This document shows positions 1-11,298 of a DNA stretch of 58,243 nt, one piece after another. Position numbers and translations under genes: made by a program. This DNA is from Antarcticimicrobium sp. (GTDB lineage: Bacteria; Pseudomonadota; Alphaproteobacteria; Rhodobacterales; Rhodobacteraceae). The notes under the pieces were generated by a model. The model made no database searches, was not told the DNA's origin, and was given only the letters and a program-made list of their open reading frames with translations. The DNA lies in NCBI RefSeq assembly GCF_029212575.1, contig NZ_JARGPK010000030.1, forward strand, positions 1 to 58,243, given 5' to 3'. Positions within the stretch are counted from its first letter, which is position 1, and each line of letters opens with the position of its first letter.

Positions 1-2
1 AC

Positions 3-136
3 AACACCGCACTGAAGCAACGCGGATCGCTTTCGATCTGGTTTGATCCCGGGATGATCCGGGTGCCGCCGCCGAGCGGCAAGCGTGGTCGACAGCAGCA
101 ATTCAGTGACGCGGCGATCCAGACCTGTTTGACCGC
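3..136 (+). pseudogene. IS5-family transposase fragment (N-terminal part)
   Basis: The third plus-strand frame reads NTALKQRGSLSIWFDPGMIR and then a GKRGRQ...FSDAAIQTCLT stretch. This is the conserved N-terminal segment of IS5-family DDE transposases. The true start lies left of the window. Straight after TCLT, where intact family members continue with a hydrophobic stretch, the frame changes to unrelated sequence and stops near position 200. The catalytic DDE core is absent, so the element is dead here. It abuts the truncated DUF6880-like gene and is probably what broke it. The exact junction cannot be fixed from sequence alone and lies somewhere between about 135 and 165. Confidence 0.8.
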
Positions 137-931
137 TGCCCGGCAGGGCAGTGTGCAACACTGTCCCGAGAGGGAATGGAAATCCTGTTCGGGATAGCGG
201 GCCATGTAGGCATCGACATCCCCCTGGGCGTCCGCCACATCCGCAAGGATGATCGACCGTGTTACCTGCTTGTTGCGCCGCACGATGTCCTCGGGAGAAG
301 ACCTGAGGCCGTAGCCCCGGTATTGCTCGAGGTCGTGCTCGGTCGGCGGGGCCTCCGCCCAAGCTTCGGTGATCTGCTTGAGATGCTCCAGCCCCTCTCG
401 CCCCAGCGCCTCGGCCGTCGCGGGGATGATCCCGTCGAACTCGCCGTAGCCGGCATCTGCGACAGCGTCGAGAACCCGTTCCGCCAGGGCGGTGCGGTCC
501 AGGGAAACGGAGGGCGATAGTTCCGCGATCAGCTCCACCGCGTCGCTCATGACAGCACCGACCGCGCCGTTGCTGTCATCCATGCGTTCGTGGATCGAGG
601 GGGCCAGTTGCAGGAACGACCAGAGCAGTTCGAACGCCTCATCCGCGTCATGGGGAGCGATGGTGTTTGCGATCATGCCCAGCAGCCCCTCCAGATCCTT
701 GACCAGCGCTTTTTGCTTGCGCCAGTCGACGAAGCTGGTCGCGCGGCACAGCGAGGCAAAGCGTTTGCGGAGATCGGCAGCCACTTCCCTGGGCCCCTGG
801 GCGGCGCTGAGCTCCATCCTCGCGCGGCGCTGAAGCGCGGCGCTTCCCTGGACCAGGTCCATGACCAATGCGGCGAGCGTCTTTGCGCCCAGCTTTTCAA
901 GGTTGGCCTGGTTCAGGGTCTTCTTGGACAT
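137..931 (-). pseudogene. 3'-truncated DUF6880-like gene
   Basis: The minus strand encodes a protein starting MSKKTLNQANLEKLGAKTLA, followed by a basic helical stretch (WRKQKALVKDLEGLLGM), FELLWSFLQLAPSIHERMDD, and a YGEFDGII motif. This resembles the DUF6880 proteins common in Roseobacters, which are helical and of unknown function. The reading frame stays open past about 165 into the antisense of the IS5 transposase fragment and off the left edge, so the native C-terminus is missing. The last residues that look native are near YMARYPEQDF (about 190-220). A coding-strand ATG at 931 is the natural start. I regard it as a gene broken by insertion or deletion; a residual N-terminal protein could still be made. 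Confidence 0.65.
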
Positions 932-1518
932 GGTATGGTGCCGGGTTTCGTTGCGGTGGGGTCCGCGGACAATGTCCCACTGGTCCTGCTACGGCAAGCA
1001 CCAATGGCGGGGCCCACGCGGCCGCTCGAGAGAACCGGATGGCGGTTCTGGGCCGGTCGCGCCAGCTGGCTTGGCTCGGCCACCCCGACACTAAACCGGA
1101 TTCTGGCGATAAGGACCTGAAAACGACACACTGGATATGGTCGTAGGCGTCCATTTCTGATGTTTGAGTTTATCCGATTTTACAGCGCCATCGGAAACAA
1201 CGTCCCGGCGGCACTGAAGAAATCAGCAGGCGCATCCAGCGCGTCGGCATGATCGAGGCGCGGAAAATCCGGCCCTGGCCGAGATCACGCCGGGTAGCAC
1301 ATCAGGCTGGCTACTCCAGTTCGACCCTTACCAACGAGACTCGCTCTCCCGATCCAATGACCGTCAGCATCCTCCACGGCAGGCTTACCCCTAACAGCAG
1401 CTATTGCTGCTCGGCCCGAAGATCCGAAGATCCTACGTGATCTCCAGCGCGCAAACCTTTGGGCAATTCGCGCGAACTTATGGGGACCGCGCATGATTAC
1501 ACGCGATCCTATACCGGC
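932..1518. other. intergenic stretch without a supported gene
   Basis: About 590 bp lie between the start of the broken DUF6880-like gene and the 3' end of gyrB. Several short frames are open, but none has a recognisable protein, a good ribosome-binding site or consistent codon use. The stretch follows an IS-damaged locus and may be decayed sequence. I see no tRNA-like or strong terminator-like fold in it. Confidence 0.5.
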
Positions 1519-3948
<2,430 letters not shown>

Positions 3949-4013
3949 TTATATTTTTGTCATTTTATACGATTCCTAGGGGGGAATGTCACGTCCCCGC
4001 CCCATATTTTGTG

Positions 4014-4634
4014 TCAGATGAACGGCAGGATCAGACCGACGCAAATCAGCAGGAAACCGGCCCCCAGATTTAGCCGCCGCAGCGCCGCAGGTGCGGCGAG
4101 GACGCGTCGCATCCGGTCCACCACGAGGGCAAAGCCGAGGTTGCCGACAAAGGGCACAACCGCAGACAGAACGACGATCACGACGATGTCCGGGCCGGTG
4201 ACCGCGCCCAGATCGAAAAAGCCGGGCAGCACCCCCATGTAGAACAGGATCGCCTTGGGGTTGCCCAGGATCGCGGCGATGCCGGCCAGGAACCCGGCCC
4301 AGAACCCGGGCCGCGTCAGCCGCCGGTCGGCGGCGATCACGGCGTCGGCGCGGCGGATCGTCGTCCAGCCCATGTAGAGGAACACCCCGCAGGCCAGCCA
4401 CCGCAGGACGCTCAGCACGCCCTCGTACTCGGCCACCACCCAGCTGACGCCGAGGATGGCCAGGAACGGCCAGACCACATCGCCCACCGCCACGCCGAAG
4501 GCCAGCGGCCAGGCGGCCGTGAACCCGCCCGAGACCGCCCGCGCCATCACCGCCAGCCAGACCGGGCCGGGGGTGAGGAACAGGATGAACAGGGCGCCGG
4601 CATAGACCAGCAGATCGCCCGGAGAGAGGGTCAT
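4014..4634 (-). CDS. LysE/RhtB-family amino-acid exporter
   Basis: A 206-residue hydrophobic protein with about six predicted helices. It matches the LysE/RhtB/ArgO exporter family: an N-terminal FILFLTPGPVWLAVMARAVSGG segment (the family's TPGP motif), a central basic loop, and GNPKAILFYMGVLPGFFD (the family's NPKA...F motif). Members export amino acids or homoserine lactones; the substrate here cannot be told. Its ATG overlaps the recF stop as ATGA (4631-4634), so it is probably translated by coupling to recF. It sits 77 bp before gyrB, interrupting the classic recF-gyrB neighbourhood. Confidence 0.9.
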   Translation of the reverse strand: MTLSPGDLLVYAGALFILFLTPGPVWLAVMARAVSGGFTAAWPLAFGVAVGDVVWPFLAILGVSWVVAEYEGVLSVLRWLACGVFLYMGWTTIRRADAVIAADRRLTRPGFWAGFLAGIAAILGNPKAILFYMGVLPGFFDLGAVTGPDIVVIVVLSAVVPFVGNLGFALVVDRMRRVLAAPAALRRLNLGAGFLLICVGLILPFI

Positions 4635-5731
4635 CGCGCCCGCACCTCCGACAGGCCGTCACGCTCGGTCACCTCCAGGTACTGCGCCCGCTCGCCCAGT
4701 TCGGCAAAAAGCTCGGGGCCGGTGCCGGTCATCCAGGTCTGCGCCCCCAGCGCGCAGATTTCGTCGAACAGCGCCGCCCGGCGCCCGGCGTCCAGATGCG
4801 CGGCCACCTCGTCCAGGATCAGGATCGGCGCGTCGCCGTCGCGCGCCGCCAGCGCCCGGGCGTTGGCCAGGATCAGCGACACCAGCAGCGCCTTCTGCTC
4901 GCCGGTCGAGCAATCGCGCGCCGCAACCGCCTTGGCGGCATAGGTGGCATCCAGATCGGCGCGGTGCGGACCGACCAGCGTGCGGCCTGAGGCGATGTCG
5001 CGCGTCCGGCTCTCGGCCAGGGCGGCGCGCAGCGCCTCCTCGCTTTCAGGCATGTCGCCCTCGGCCTGCACCAGCGTCAGCTCGGCAACCGGAAAGGCGG
5101 TTTCCGCCTCGGCCTGGGCCGCCGTGAGGCGCTCCAGCGCCGCCGCCCGCGCCCGTTGGATCGCCAGGCCTGCCCGGGCCATCTGCGCCTCCAGCGCGCC
5201 GTACCAGGCGGCGTCGCGGACCTGGTCCCGGAGCAGCCGGTTGCGGTCCCGCATCGCCTTTTCATAGGTAAGGGAGGCTTCGGCATGAGCCGGGTCGAAA
5301 CTCATCACCAGCCGATCGAGGAACCGCCGCCGCCCCTCTGCCCCCTCGGTCCAGAGACGGTCCATCGATGGAACCAGCCAGACCACGCGCGAGAGACGCC
5401 CCAGATCGAGTTGCGTTGCCGGTTTGCCGTCGATCCGCACCTGCCGCGCCGCGCCGCGGTCCGACCAGGTCTCGACCTCATGCGTACGATCCGCCGCCCG
5501 CATGAGACCGCTCAGTTTCCAACCCAGGCTTTCGGGACGCCGCGCCATCTCCTCGGCGCTGGCGCGGCGCAGACCGCGCCCGGGCGAGAACAGCGAGACC
5601 GCCTCGAGAATATTGGTCTTGCCGGCGCCGTTGGGCCCGTAGATCGCCATTGGCCGGCCGTCCCCGGCGATCCGCGCCTGCCGGTGCGACCGGAAATACG
5701 ACAGGGCCAGGTCTGTCAGGGCCAGGGACAT
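4631..5731 (-). CDS. recF: DNA replication and repair protein RecF
   Basis: A 366-residue SMC-like ATPase that helps load RecA at single-strand gaps with RecO and RecR. It has a Walker A motif GPNGAGKT at residues 32-39, the ABC-type signature region STGEQKALLVSLILA, and Walker B ILILDEVAAHLD near the C-terminus, in the normal RecF order. The family motif WLVPSMDRLW(x)EG..RRRFLDRLV is present. It follows dnaN by 55 bp and overlaps the LysE-type gene by four bases. The gap upstream holds one copy of a dispersed repeat (see that entry). Confidence 0.96.
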   Translation of the reverse strand: MSLALTDLALSYFRSHRQARIAGDGRPMAIYGPNGAGKTNILEAVSLFSPGRGLRRASAEEMARRPESLGWKLSGLMRAADRTHEVETWSDRGAARQVRIDGKPATQLDLGRLSRVVWLVPSMDRLWTEGAEGRRRFLDRLVMSFDPAHAEASLTYEKAMRDRNRLLRDQVRDAAWYGALEAQMARAGLAIQRARAAALERLTAAQAEAETAFPVAELTLVQAEGDMPESEEALRAALAESRTRDIASGRTLVGPHRADLDATYAAKAVAARDCSTGEQKALLVSLILANARALAARDGDAPILILDEVAAHLDAGRRAALFDEICALGAQTWMTGTGPELFAELGERAQYLEVTERDGLSEVRAR

Positions 5732-5736
5732 CTGCG

Positions 5737-5784
5737 CCCCTTCTTCTCGTTGAAAATACTCCCGCCGGAGGCGTCGGCGCAGCC
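5737..5784 (-). repeat. dispersed intergenic repeat, GGAGTATTT type (copy 1)
   Basis: Read on the minus strand, this stretch holds CGCCTCCGGCGGGAGTATTT followed by TCAACGAGAAGAAG. Its layout (GC-rich inverted-repeat core, then GGGAGTATTT, then an A/G-rich AGAA tail) is shared with the copy at 18020-18075. From general knowledge, elements of this form are scattered between genes in Roseobacter genomes. It lies between dnaN and recF. Confidence 0.5.
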
Positions 5785-5786
5785 GA

Positions 5787-6905
5787 TCACACGCGCATCG
5801 GCATGACCACGTAAACGGCGCTGGTATCGTTGCCTTCGCGCATCAGGGTCGGATCTCCGGAGGAGTTGAACATGAACACCGCGTTCTCGCGGTCCACCTG
5901 GCTGGCGATCTCCAGCAGGTATTTCGCGTTGAATCCGATCTCCAGCCGTTCGTCGGCATAGGCGACCGCCAGTTCCTCTTCCGCGGCGCCGCTGTCCGGG
6001 GCGTTGACCGAAAGCACCAGCCGGTCCTCGTCGAGCTGCATCTTCACCGCGCGCGAGCGTTCCGAGCTCACGGTGGCGACCCGGTCGACGGCCCTGGCGA
6101 AATCGGCCGCGTCCACCTCCATCCGGCGGGTGTTGTTCTGCGGAATCACGCGCGAGTAATCGGGGAAGGTGCCGTCGATCACCTTTGACGTCAGGGTGAT
6201 GTCGGGGGTGGCGAAACGCACCTTGGTCTCGCTCACCGAGACGGCGATCTGCATGTCGTCGTCTTCCAGCAGCTTGCGCATCTCGCCCACCGTCTTGCGT
6301 GGTACGATCACGCCGGGCATGTCCTCGGCGCCGGCGGGCAGGTCGGCGTCGATCCGCGCCAGGCGGTGGCCGTCGGTGGCCACACAGCGCAGGACCTTGC
6401 CGCCCTCGCCGTCGGCCACATGCATGTAGACGCCATTGAGGTAATAGCGGGTCTCTTCGGTCGAGATGGCGAATTTCGACTTGTCGAACAGCCGCCGCAG
6501 CACGGTCGCCGGGGCGGAGAAATTCGACTGGTACTCCGACGAGGCCATGACCGGGAAATCTTCCTTTGGCAGGGTCGCGAGGGAGAAGTTGGAGCGCCCG
6601 GCCTCGACCGTGAGCCGCCCGGCGGCGCTATCGGCAGTGAGGGTCACCAGCGCGCCATCGGGCAGTTTGCGGACGATTTCGTGCAGGGTCGTGGCCGCCA
6701 CGGTCGTCGCGCCGGCGCGTTCGACCTGCGCCGGGGCCTTGTCGACCACCTCGACATCCAGATCGGTGGCGCGGAACTGGACCTGGTCGCCCTCGGCCTC
6801 GATCAGCACATTGGCCAGGATCGGAATCGTGTTGCGCCGCTCCACCACCGATTGGGCCTGCGCCACGGCTTTCAGAAGCGTGCCACGTTCGATGCTGATC
6901 TTCAT
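5787..6905 (-). CDS. dnaN: DNA polymerase III sliding clamp (beta subunit)
   Basis: A 372-residue protein with the three-repeat beta-clamp architecture. It starts MKISIERGTLLKAVAQAQSV, continues with RRNTIPILANVLIEA, has the ATDGHRLA motif of the clamp's second domain, and ends VYVVMPMRV, equivalent to the peptide-binding C-terminus (MPMRL) of the family. It forms the ring that tethers polymerase III to DNA and recruits other replication and repair proteins. It lies 215 bp downstream of dnaA on the same strand, so it probably has its own promoter as well as read-through. Confidence 0.98.
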   Translation of the reverse strand: MKISIERGTLLKAVAQAQSVVERRNTIPILANVLIEAEGDQVQFRATDLDVEVVDKAPAQVERAGATTVAATTLHEIVRKLPDGALVTLTADSAAGRLTVEAGRSNFSLATLPKEDFPVMASSEYQSNFSAPATVLRRLFDKSKFAISTEETRYYLNGVYMHVADGEGGKVLRCVATDGHRLARIDADLPAGAEDMPGVIVPRKTVGEMRKLLEDDDMQIAVSVSETKVRFATPDITLTSKVIDGTFPDYSRVIPQNNTRRMEVDAADFARAVDRVATVSSERSRAVKMQLDEDRLVLSVNAPDSGAAEEELAVAYADERLEIGFNAKYLLEIASQVDRENAVFMFNSSGDPTLMREGNDTSAVYVVMPMRV

Positions 6906-7120
6906 AGTCCCTCACCCTCCGCATCTGCCGGGAAGGGCACACTATCCGTTTACCCCTTCGGCACAAGTTTTTTTATGGATTTCTCTGCTGGAAAGCCCGG
7001 GGCGTCAAGGCCCCGGGGGGCAGGCGGGCGGCATGTGTGGGATTTACCCGCCGCCCCGCCCGAAGACCCGGCGCGGATCGCCGGTGTCTCGATTTACTCG
7101 GGCTCGCCCCGGACCGCGCC

Positions 7121-8509
7121 CTAGGCCTCGAGCGCGCGGCGCAGCATTTCGACATCCTCGGCGATCTGGCCGTCCGTCACCTTGAGCTCTTCGATGCGGC
7201 GCACCCCGTGCATGACCGTGGTGTGATCGCGCCCGCCGAACCGGCGCCCGATCTCGGGCAGGGAACGGCTGGTCAGGTTCTTGCACAGGTACATCGCAAC
7301 CTGCCGCGGCCGGGCGTAGGAGCGCACACGTTTCGGCCCGATAATGTCCGAAAAGCGGATGTTGTAATAGTCCGAGACCTTGCGCTGAATCTCCTCGATG
7401 GAGATCTTGCGTTCGGAGGCGCGCAGCACGTCGGCGAGGCAGTCCTGCGTCAGCTCCATGTCGATCTCGCGCCCGACCAGGGACGCAAAGGCGAACAGCC
7501 GGGTCAGCGCCCCCTCGAGCACGCGAACATTGGTGCTGATCCGGTGGGCGAGGAATTCGAGCACCCCGTCCGCGACCTGCAGATCGGGATAGGAACCGCT
7601 GTATTGCAGCAGCTTGCTTTGCAGGATGCCGAGACGCAGCTCGTAATCGGTCGGATGAAGGTCCACCACCAGGCCGCATTGCAGACGCGAGCGAACCCGG
7701 TCCTCGAGATCCTTGATCTCGCCCGGCGCGCGGTCGGCCGAGATGATGATCTGCTTGTTCTGGTCCACCAGCGCATTGAAGGTGTGAAAGAACTCCTCCT
7801 GCGTGGAATCCTTGCCGGCGATGAACTGCACGTCATCGACCATCAGCACATCGACCGAGCGGAACAGATGCTTGAAGTCCATCATCTTGCGTTCTCGCAG
7901 GGCCTGGACAAAGCGGTACATGAACTGTTCGGCCGAAAGATACAGGACATTCAGCTCGGGTTTCTGCGCGCGCAGCTCCCAGGCGATCGCATGCATCAGG
8001 TGGGTCTTGCCGAGGCCAACGCCGCCATAAAGAACCAGCGGGTTGAAGGTGACGACGCCGCCCTCGCTCACCCTTCGGGCCGCCGCGTGGGCCAGTTCGT
8101 TCGGCTTGCCGACAACGAAGGTTTCGAAGGTGAACCGCGAATCGAGCGGCGCGGCCTGCAGGGCCTCGGCCAGGCCGGACGTGGTTTCGGCGGTCTCCAT
8201 CGGCGCGGGTCTTTCACTGGATTTCACTGGCGCGGCAACGCGATCTTCAACCGGGCGCGCCGTCGAATTGGCCGCCACATGAAACGACACCCGCTGAACC
8301 GTCTCACCCGAGGTGCTCAGCTCGTACAGAATCAGATCCGAAAAGTTCTGATTGACGTAATTTCCCATGAAGGTGGTCGGCACCTTGAAGACCGCGACCC
8401 CGTCCTGCAGCGTCTCGAACTCCAGCGGTTCGATCCAGGTCCTGTAGTTGTTCTGACCCACAGTCTTCAACAGACGTTGCCTCAACTGTCCCCATTTTTC
8501 TTGCGTCAT
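7121..8509 (-). CDS. dnaA: chromosomal replication initiator DnaA
   Basis: The replication initiator and transcription factor. From the chosen ATG the product has 462 residues. Domain I starts MTQEKWGQLRQRLL; the AAA+ domain has Walker A GGVGLGKTHLMHAIA and Walker B VLMVDDVQFI; domain IV carries the DnaA-box-binding helix-turn-helix signature GGRDHTTVMHGVRRIEEL. The open frame extends four codons further to a GTG at 8521, but that GTG is part of the GTGAGG ribosome-binding sequence, so the ATG at 8509 is preferred. Upstream lies a long gap with clustered GANTC sites, consistent with cell-cycle control as in other alphaproteobacteria. Confidence 0.98.
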   Translation of the reverse strand: MTQEKWGQLRQRLLKTVGQNNYRTWIEPLEFETLQDGVAVFKVPTTFMGNYVNQNFSDLILYELSTSGETVQRVSFHVAANSTARPVEDRVAAPVKSSERPAPMETAETTSGLAEALQAAPLDSRFTFETFVVGKPNELAHAAARRVSEGGVVTFNPLVLYGGVGLGKTHLMHAIAWELRAQKPELNVLYLSAEQFMYRFVQALRERKMMDFKHLFRSVDVLMVDDVQFIAGKDSTQEEFFHTFNALVDQNKQIIISADRAPGEIKDLEDRVRSRLQCGLVVDLHPTDYELRLGILQSKLLQYSGSYPDLQVADGVLEFLAHRISTNVRVLEGALTRLFAFASLVGREIDMELTQDCLADVLRASERKISIEEIQRKVSDYYNIRFSDIIGPKRVRSYARPRQVAMYLCKNLTSRSLPEIGRRFGGRDHTTVMHGVRRIEELKVTDGQIAEDVEMLRRALEA

Positions 8510-8579
8510 GCGGCGCCTCACATCCCGTATCCCCGGCCTTGCGGCCTTTTCTCTGTCATTGACCGGGCAAGCCCGGTGG

Positions 8580-8964
8580 GATTCACGTCACGCAAGGACT
8601 ATGCGCCTGCCGCCCATTTCGGCAGACGTCGCCCCCCCATCGGGGCGTCATGGCGGCGCGGGAAAACGATAACGATACAGAGTCAACCACAAACCAGTGT
8701 GGACCACCGAAACAGCGCCGCTATGCACTCATAGTTCATGACAGGGCTGCGCCGCCAAAATTGGCTTGCACACAGCAGATCAACTGGAATGAATGATTTC
8801 ATTCCGATCGAAACAAGACTCGAAATCGACCCGATGCCCGTCGGTCCGATCCGAATGTCGCCTGTCCCCCCAAGCGAGTGAATCGCAGGATTATGATTAG
8901 CAAGAGGCGGTGCGGAGCGGCAATGAAACTATGATGTTGACTCAGACATCGGGCGCAAAGAATC
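8580..8964. promoter_or_regulatory. dnaA-rpsT intergenic region with clustered GANTC methylation sites
   Basis: The 560-bp gap between dnaA and rpsT holds six GANTC sequences: GATTC 8580, GAGTC 8680, GACTC 8817, GAATC 8880, GACTC 8939 and GAATC 8960 (start positions). GANTC is the target of the alphaproteobacterial methylase CcrM, which couples dnaA and other promoters to replication. In GC-rich DNA one or two would be expected in this length. No gene is supported here. DnaA boxes close to TTATCCACA were not found; the best is TGTGGACCA near 8698. Confidence 0.5.
8786..8805. repeat. perfect 8-bp inverted repeat in the dnaA upstream region
   Basis: GGAATGAA and TTCATTCC flank TGAT, forming a 20-bp palindromic site. 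It is not followed by a T-run on either strand, so an operator is more likely than a terminator. It lies about 280 bp upstream of the dnaA start. I do not recognise the binding protein. Confidence 0.35.
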
Positions 8965-9004
8965 TCTCGCACCTGCGGAAAAACCGGACGCCTCGGCGCC
9001 AATG

Positions 9005-9033
9005 AAAAAAGGCGCTGCGAACCGCAACGCCTT
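9005..9033 (-). terminator. rho-independent terminator of rpsT
   Basis: On the minus strand AAGGCGTTGCG, loop GTT, CGCAGCGCCTT forms an 11-bp stem with one G-T wobble, followed directly by a T-run. It begins about 35 bp after the rpsT stop codon and separates rpsT from the dnaA promoter region. Confidence 0.8.
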
Positions 9034-9068
9034 CAAGCACAACAATTTTAGGTTGTCTCGCTCGCGCG

Positions 9069-9332
9069 TCATCCCAGCGCTTTGACGCGGGCCGACAGGC
9101 GGGACATTTTTCGGGCAGCGGTGTTCTTGTGGAACACGCCCTTGGTCACGCCGCGCATCAATTCGGGCTGAACCGCGCGCAATGCGGCCTGCGCCGAATC
9201 CTTATCGCCCGAGGCGATGGCCTCTTCGACCTTGCGCAGGTAGGTGCGGATGCGCGAGCGGCGCGCCTTGTTGACGGCGAAGCGCTGCTCGTTCTGGCGG
9301 GCGCGTTTCTTGGCTTGAAGCGAATTTGCCAT
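9069..9332 (-). CDS. rpsT: 30S ribosomal protein S20
   Basis: An 87-residue, strongly basic, helical protein. [20 protein letters not shown] and [15 protein letters not shown] are typical of S20, and the family motif [19 protein letters not shown] is near the end. It binds 16S rRNA early in small-subunit assembly. It is followed by a clear terminator and lies upstream of dnaA in the same orientation, a common arrangement in Rhodobacterales. Confidence 0.97.
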   Translation of the reverse strand: MANSLQAKKRARQNEQRFAVNKARRSRIRTYLRKVEEAIASGDKDSAQAALRAVQPELMRGVTKGVFHKNTAARKMSRLSARVKALG

Positions 9333-9516
9333 ATTGGGTCTGACCTTTTCGGGTTCGGTTACGTCTCAGATGCGTACAGCCGAACCCGGCCCAGACACCC
9401 CGGCGGGATGCGATTCTGGCCATAGCGGGCCGCACGCGCATGTATAGCGGCGCTCATTAGCCAACTTGGGCGGCTTTGCCAACCGGAAAATCGCGGTTGC
9501 GCCCAAGCCCGCCGGT

Positions 9517-10293
9517 TCACTTGTCGCGGAACTGGGCCTGGCGCTTTTCGAGGAAGGCGGCCATGCCCTCTTTCTGGTCCTCGGTCGCGAACATCGAATG
9601 GAACACGCGGCGCTCGAACAGGATGCCTTCGTTCAGCGTCGATTCGTAGCTGCGGTTCACCGCCTCTTTCGCGGCCATGGTCGAGGGCATGGATTTCTCG
9701 GCGATCTTCTGCGCCGCGCCCATCGCCTCGTCCATCAGCTTCTTGGCGGGAACCACGCGGCTGACGAGGCCAGACCGCTCGGCCTCTTCGGCCTCCATGA
9801 ATCGGCCGGTCAGGTTCATGTCCATCGCCTTGGACTTGCCGACGAACCGGGTCAGCCGCTGGGTGCCGCCCATTCCGGCGATGACGCCGAGATTGATCTC
9901 GGGCTGGCCGAACTTGGCGGTGTCGGCGGCGATGATGAAATCGCAGGCCATCGCCAGTTCGCAACCGCCGCCCAGAGCATAGCCCGCCACCGCGGCGATG
10001 ATCGGCTTGCGCACAGCGGCGATCTTGTCGATGGCATCGGCGAACAGGTTCTCGGTGAACACGTCGACATAGCTTTTTTCCGCCATCTCCCTGATGTCGG
10101 CCCCGGCGGCAAAGGCCTTGTCCGAGCCGGTGATGACGATGCAGCGCACCTTGTCGTTCGCGTCCGCCTCCTGCAGGGCCGTGCACACCTCGCCCAGCAA
10201 CTGGCCGTTCAGCGCATTCAGTGCCTCGGGGCGGTTCAGCTTGATTAGGGCGACGTGATCGTCCACTTCGACGTTGATCGTCTCGAAGGCCAT
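9517..10293 (-). CDS. enoyl-CoA hydratase (crotonase family)
   Basis: A 258-residue crotonase-fold enzyme that should hydrate 2-trans-enoyl-CoA to 3-hydroxyacyl-CoA in fatty-acid or phenylacetate-type beta-oxidation. The two catalytic glutamates are present 20 residues apart, E112 in [11 protein letters not shown] and E132 in QPEINLGVI. The oxyanion-hole segments AFAAGADI and YALGGG are also present. Length and motifs fit the FadB1x/PaaF-like short hydratases. It lies 66 bp downstream of fpg on the minus strand and before rpsT; no partner beta-oxidation gene is adjacent, though a thiolase lies 3.5 kb away. The exact acyl-CoA substrate is not evident. Confidence 0.93.
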   Translation of the reverse strand: MAFETINVEVDDHVALIKLNRPEALNALNGQLLGEVCTALQEADANDKVRCIVITGSDKAFAAGADIREMAEKSYVDVFTENLFADAIDKIAAVRKPIIAAVAGYALGGGCELAMACDFIIAADTAKFGQPEINLGVIAGMGGTQRLTRFVGKSKAMDMNLTGRFMEAEEAERSGLVSRVVPAKKLMDEAMGAAQKIAEKSMPSTMAAKEAVNRSYESTLNEGILFERRVFHSMFATEDQKEGMAAFLEKRQAQFRDK

Positions 10294-10359
10294 TGGCTAT
10301 CCGCTTTCGCTTGTTGCAATCTGGTGCGATTCCTTACCACGCGCGCCGAGCGGTTCAAG

Positions 10360-11211
10360 TTATCTTTGGCAGGTCGGGCAATAGAAGGTTGAGCGCCCCG
10401 ACTGGACGACGCGGCGGATCGTCTCGCCGCAACCCGGGGTGTGGCAGGGCGCGCCCTCGCGCCCGTAGACATCGAAAGCGTGCTGGAAATATCCAAGTTC
10501 TCCATCGGCTTGGCGGAAATCCTTGAGCGATGACCCGCCCGCCGCGATGGCCCGCTCCAGCACGTCGCGAATCGCGGGGACCAGTGCCGCGACCCGTGGC
10601 GCGGCAATCCGCCCCGCCTTGCGCAGGGGCGAAAGCCCGGTGCGAAACAAGGCCTCGCAAACATAGATATTGCCCAGCCCGGCGACGATTCCCTGATCCA
10701 GCAGCGCCGATTTCACCGGCGTGTTCTTACCCCTGAAGGCGGCGATCAGATAGCCCTCGTGGAAATCGTTGCCCAGCGGCTCCGGCCCCAGCACCGACAA
10801 CAGCCTGTGCGCCTCGGCCGTCGCGGTGGGCATCAAGTCCATCGCGCCAAAACGCCGCGGATCGTTGAAGGTGATGCGCGCGCCGCCCTCCATGTCAAAG
10901 ACCACGTGGTCGTGTTTTTCCGGCATCGGGTGATCGTGCACGAACCGCCCCAGCCGATCGCCCGAAACCGTCATCCGCCCCGACATGCCCAGGTGAATCA
11001 GCAGCGTTTCCCCCGAATCGAGATCGCCCAGAAGGTATTTCGACCGCCGCCGCAATTGCAGCACGCGGGCCCCGGTCAGCCGTTCGGCCATGCGATCCGG
11101 GAACGGCCAGCGCAGATCGGGGCGGTTCACCGCGACCTTTTCCAACACCTGCCCCTCCATCACGGGGGCCAGGCCGCGACGTACAGTCTCGACCTCGGGC
11201 AATTCGGGCAT
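10360..11211 (-). CDS. mutM: formamidopyrimidine-DNA glycosylase (Fpg/MutM)
   Basis: A 283-residue base-excision repair enzyme that removes 8-oxoguanine and FaPy lesions and cleaves the abasic site. The catalytic N-terminus [14 protein letters not shown] gives the nucleophilic P2 after Met removal and the key E3. [11 protein letters not shown] and the H2TH segment [20 protein letters not shown] follow. The C-terminal zinc finger is complete: C..GC...YCPTC. The frame is open far upstream, but the start is fixed by the catalytic proline. Divergent from ubiE, as in many alphaproteobacteria. Confidence 0.97.
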   Translation of the reverse strand: MPELPEVETVRRGLAPVMEGQVLEKVAVNRPDLRWPFPDRMAERLTGARVLQLRRRSKYLLGDLDSGETLLIHLGMSGRMTVSGDRLGRFVHDHPMPEKHDHVVFDMEGGARITFNDPRRFGAMDLMPTATAEAHRLLSVLGPEPLGNDFHEGYLIAAFRGKNTPVKSALLDQGIVAGLGNIYVCEALFRTGLSPLRKAGRIAAPRVAALVPAIRDVLERAIAAGGSSLKDFRQADGELGYFQHAFDVYGREGAPCHTPGCGETIRRVVQSGRSTFYCPTCQR

Positions 11212-11298
11212 CCTGTGCCTCCTCGTGCATCGGGCCGCATTGTGCCTGCCCGCAAGCACCCTATAACAAGGGCGGATCGCAACGAACGGCAAGACCCC

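Noticed and set aside
8799-9002. 67-residue minus-strand ORF upstream of dnaA
   Set aside because: No ribosome-binding site or protein-like features; it overlaps the palindrome and GANTC sites, which look regulatory.
8522-9068. Chromosomal origin oriC next to dnaA
   Set aside because: No convincing DnaA boxes, only TGTGGACCA near 8698, and no strongly AT-rich unwinding element were seen. In many alphaproteobacteria the origin lies elsewhere.
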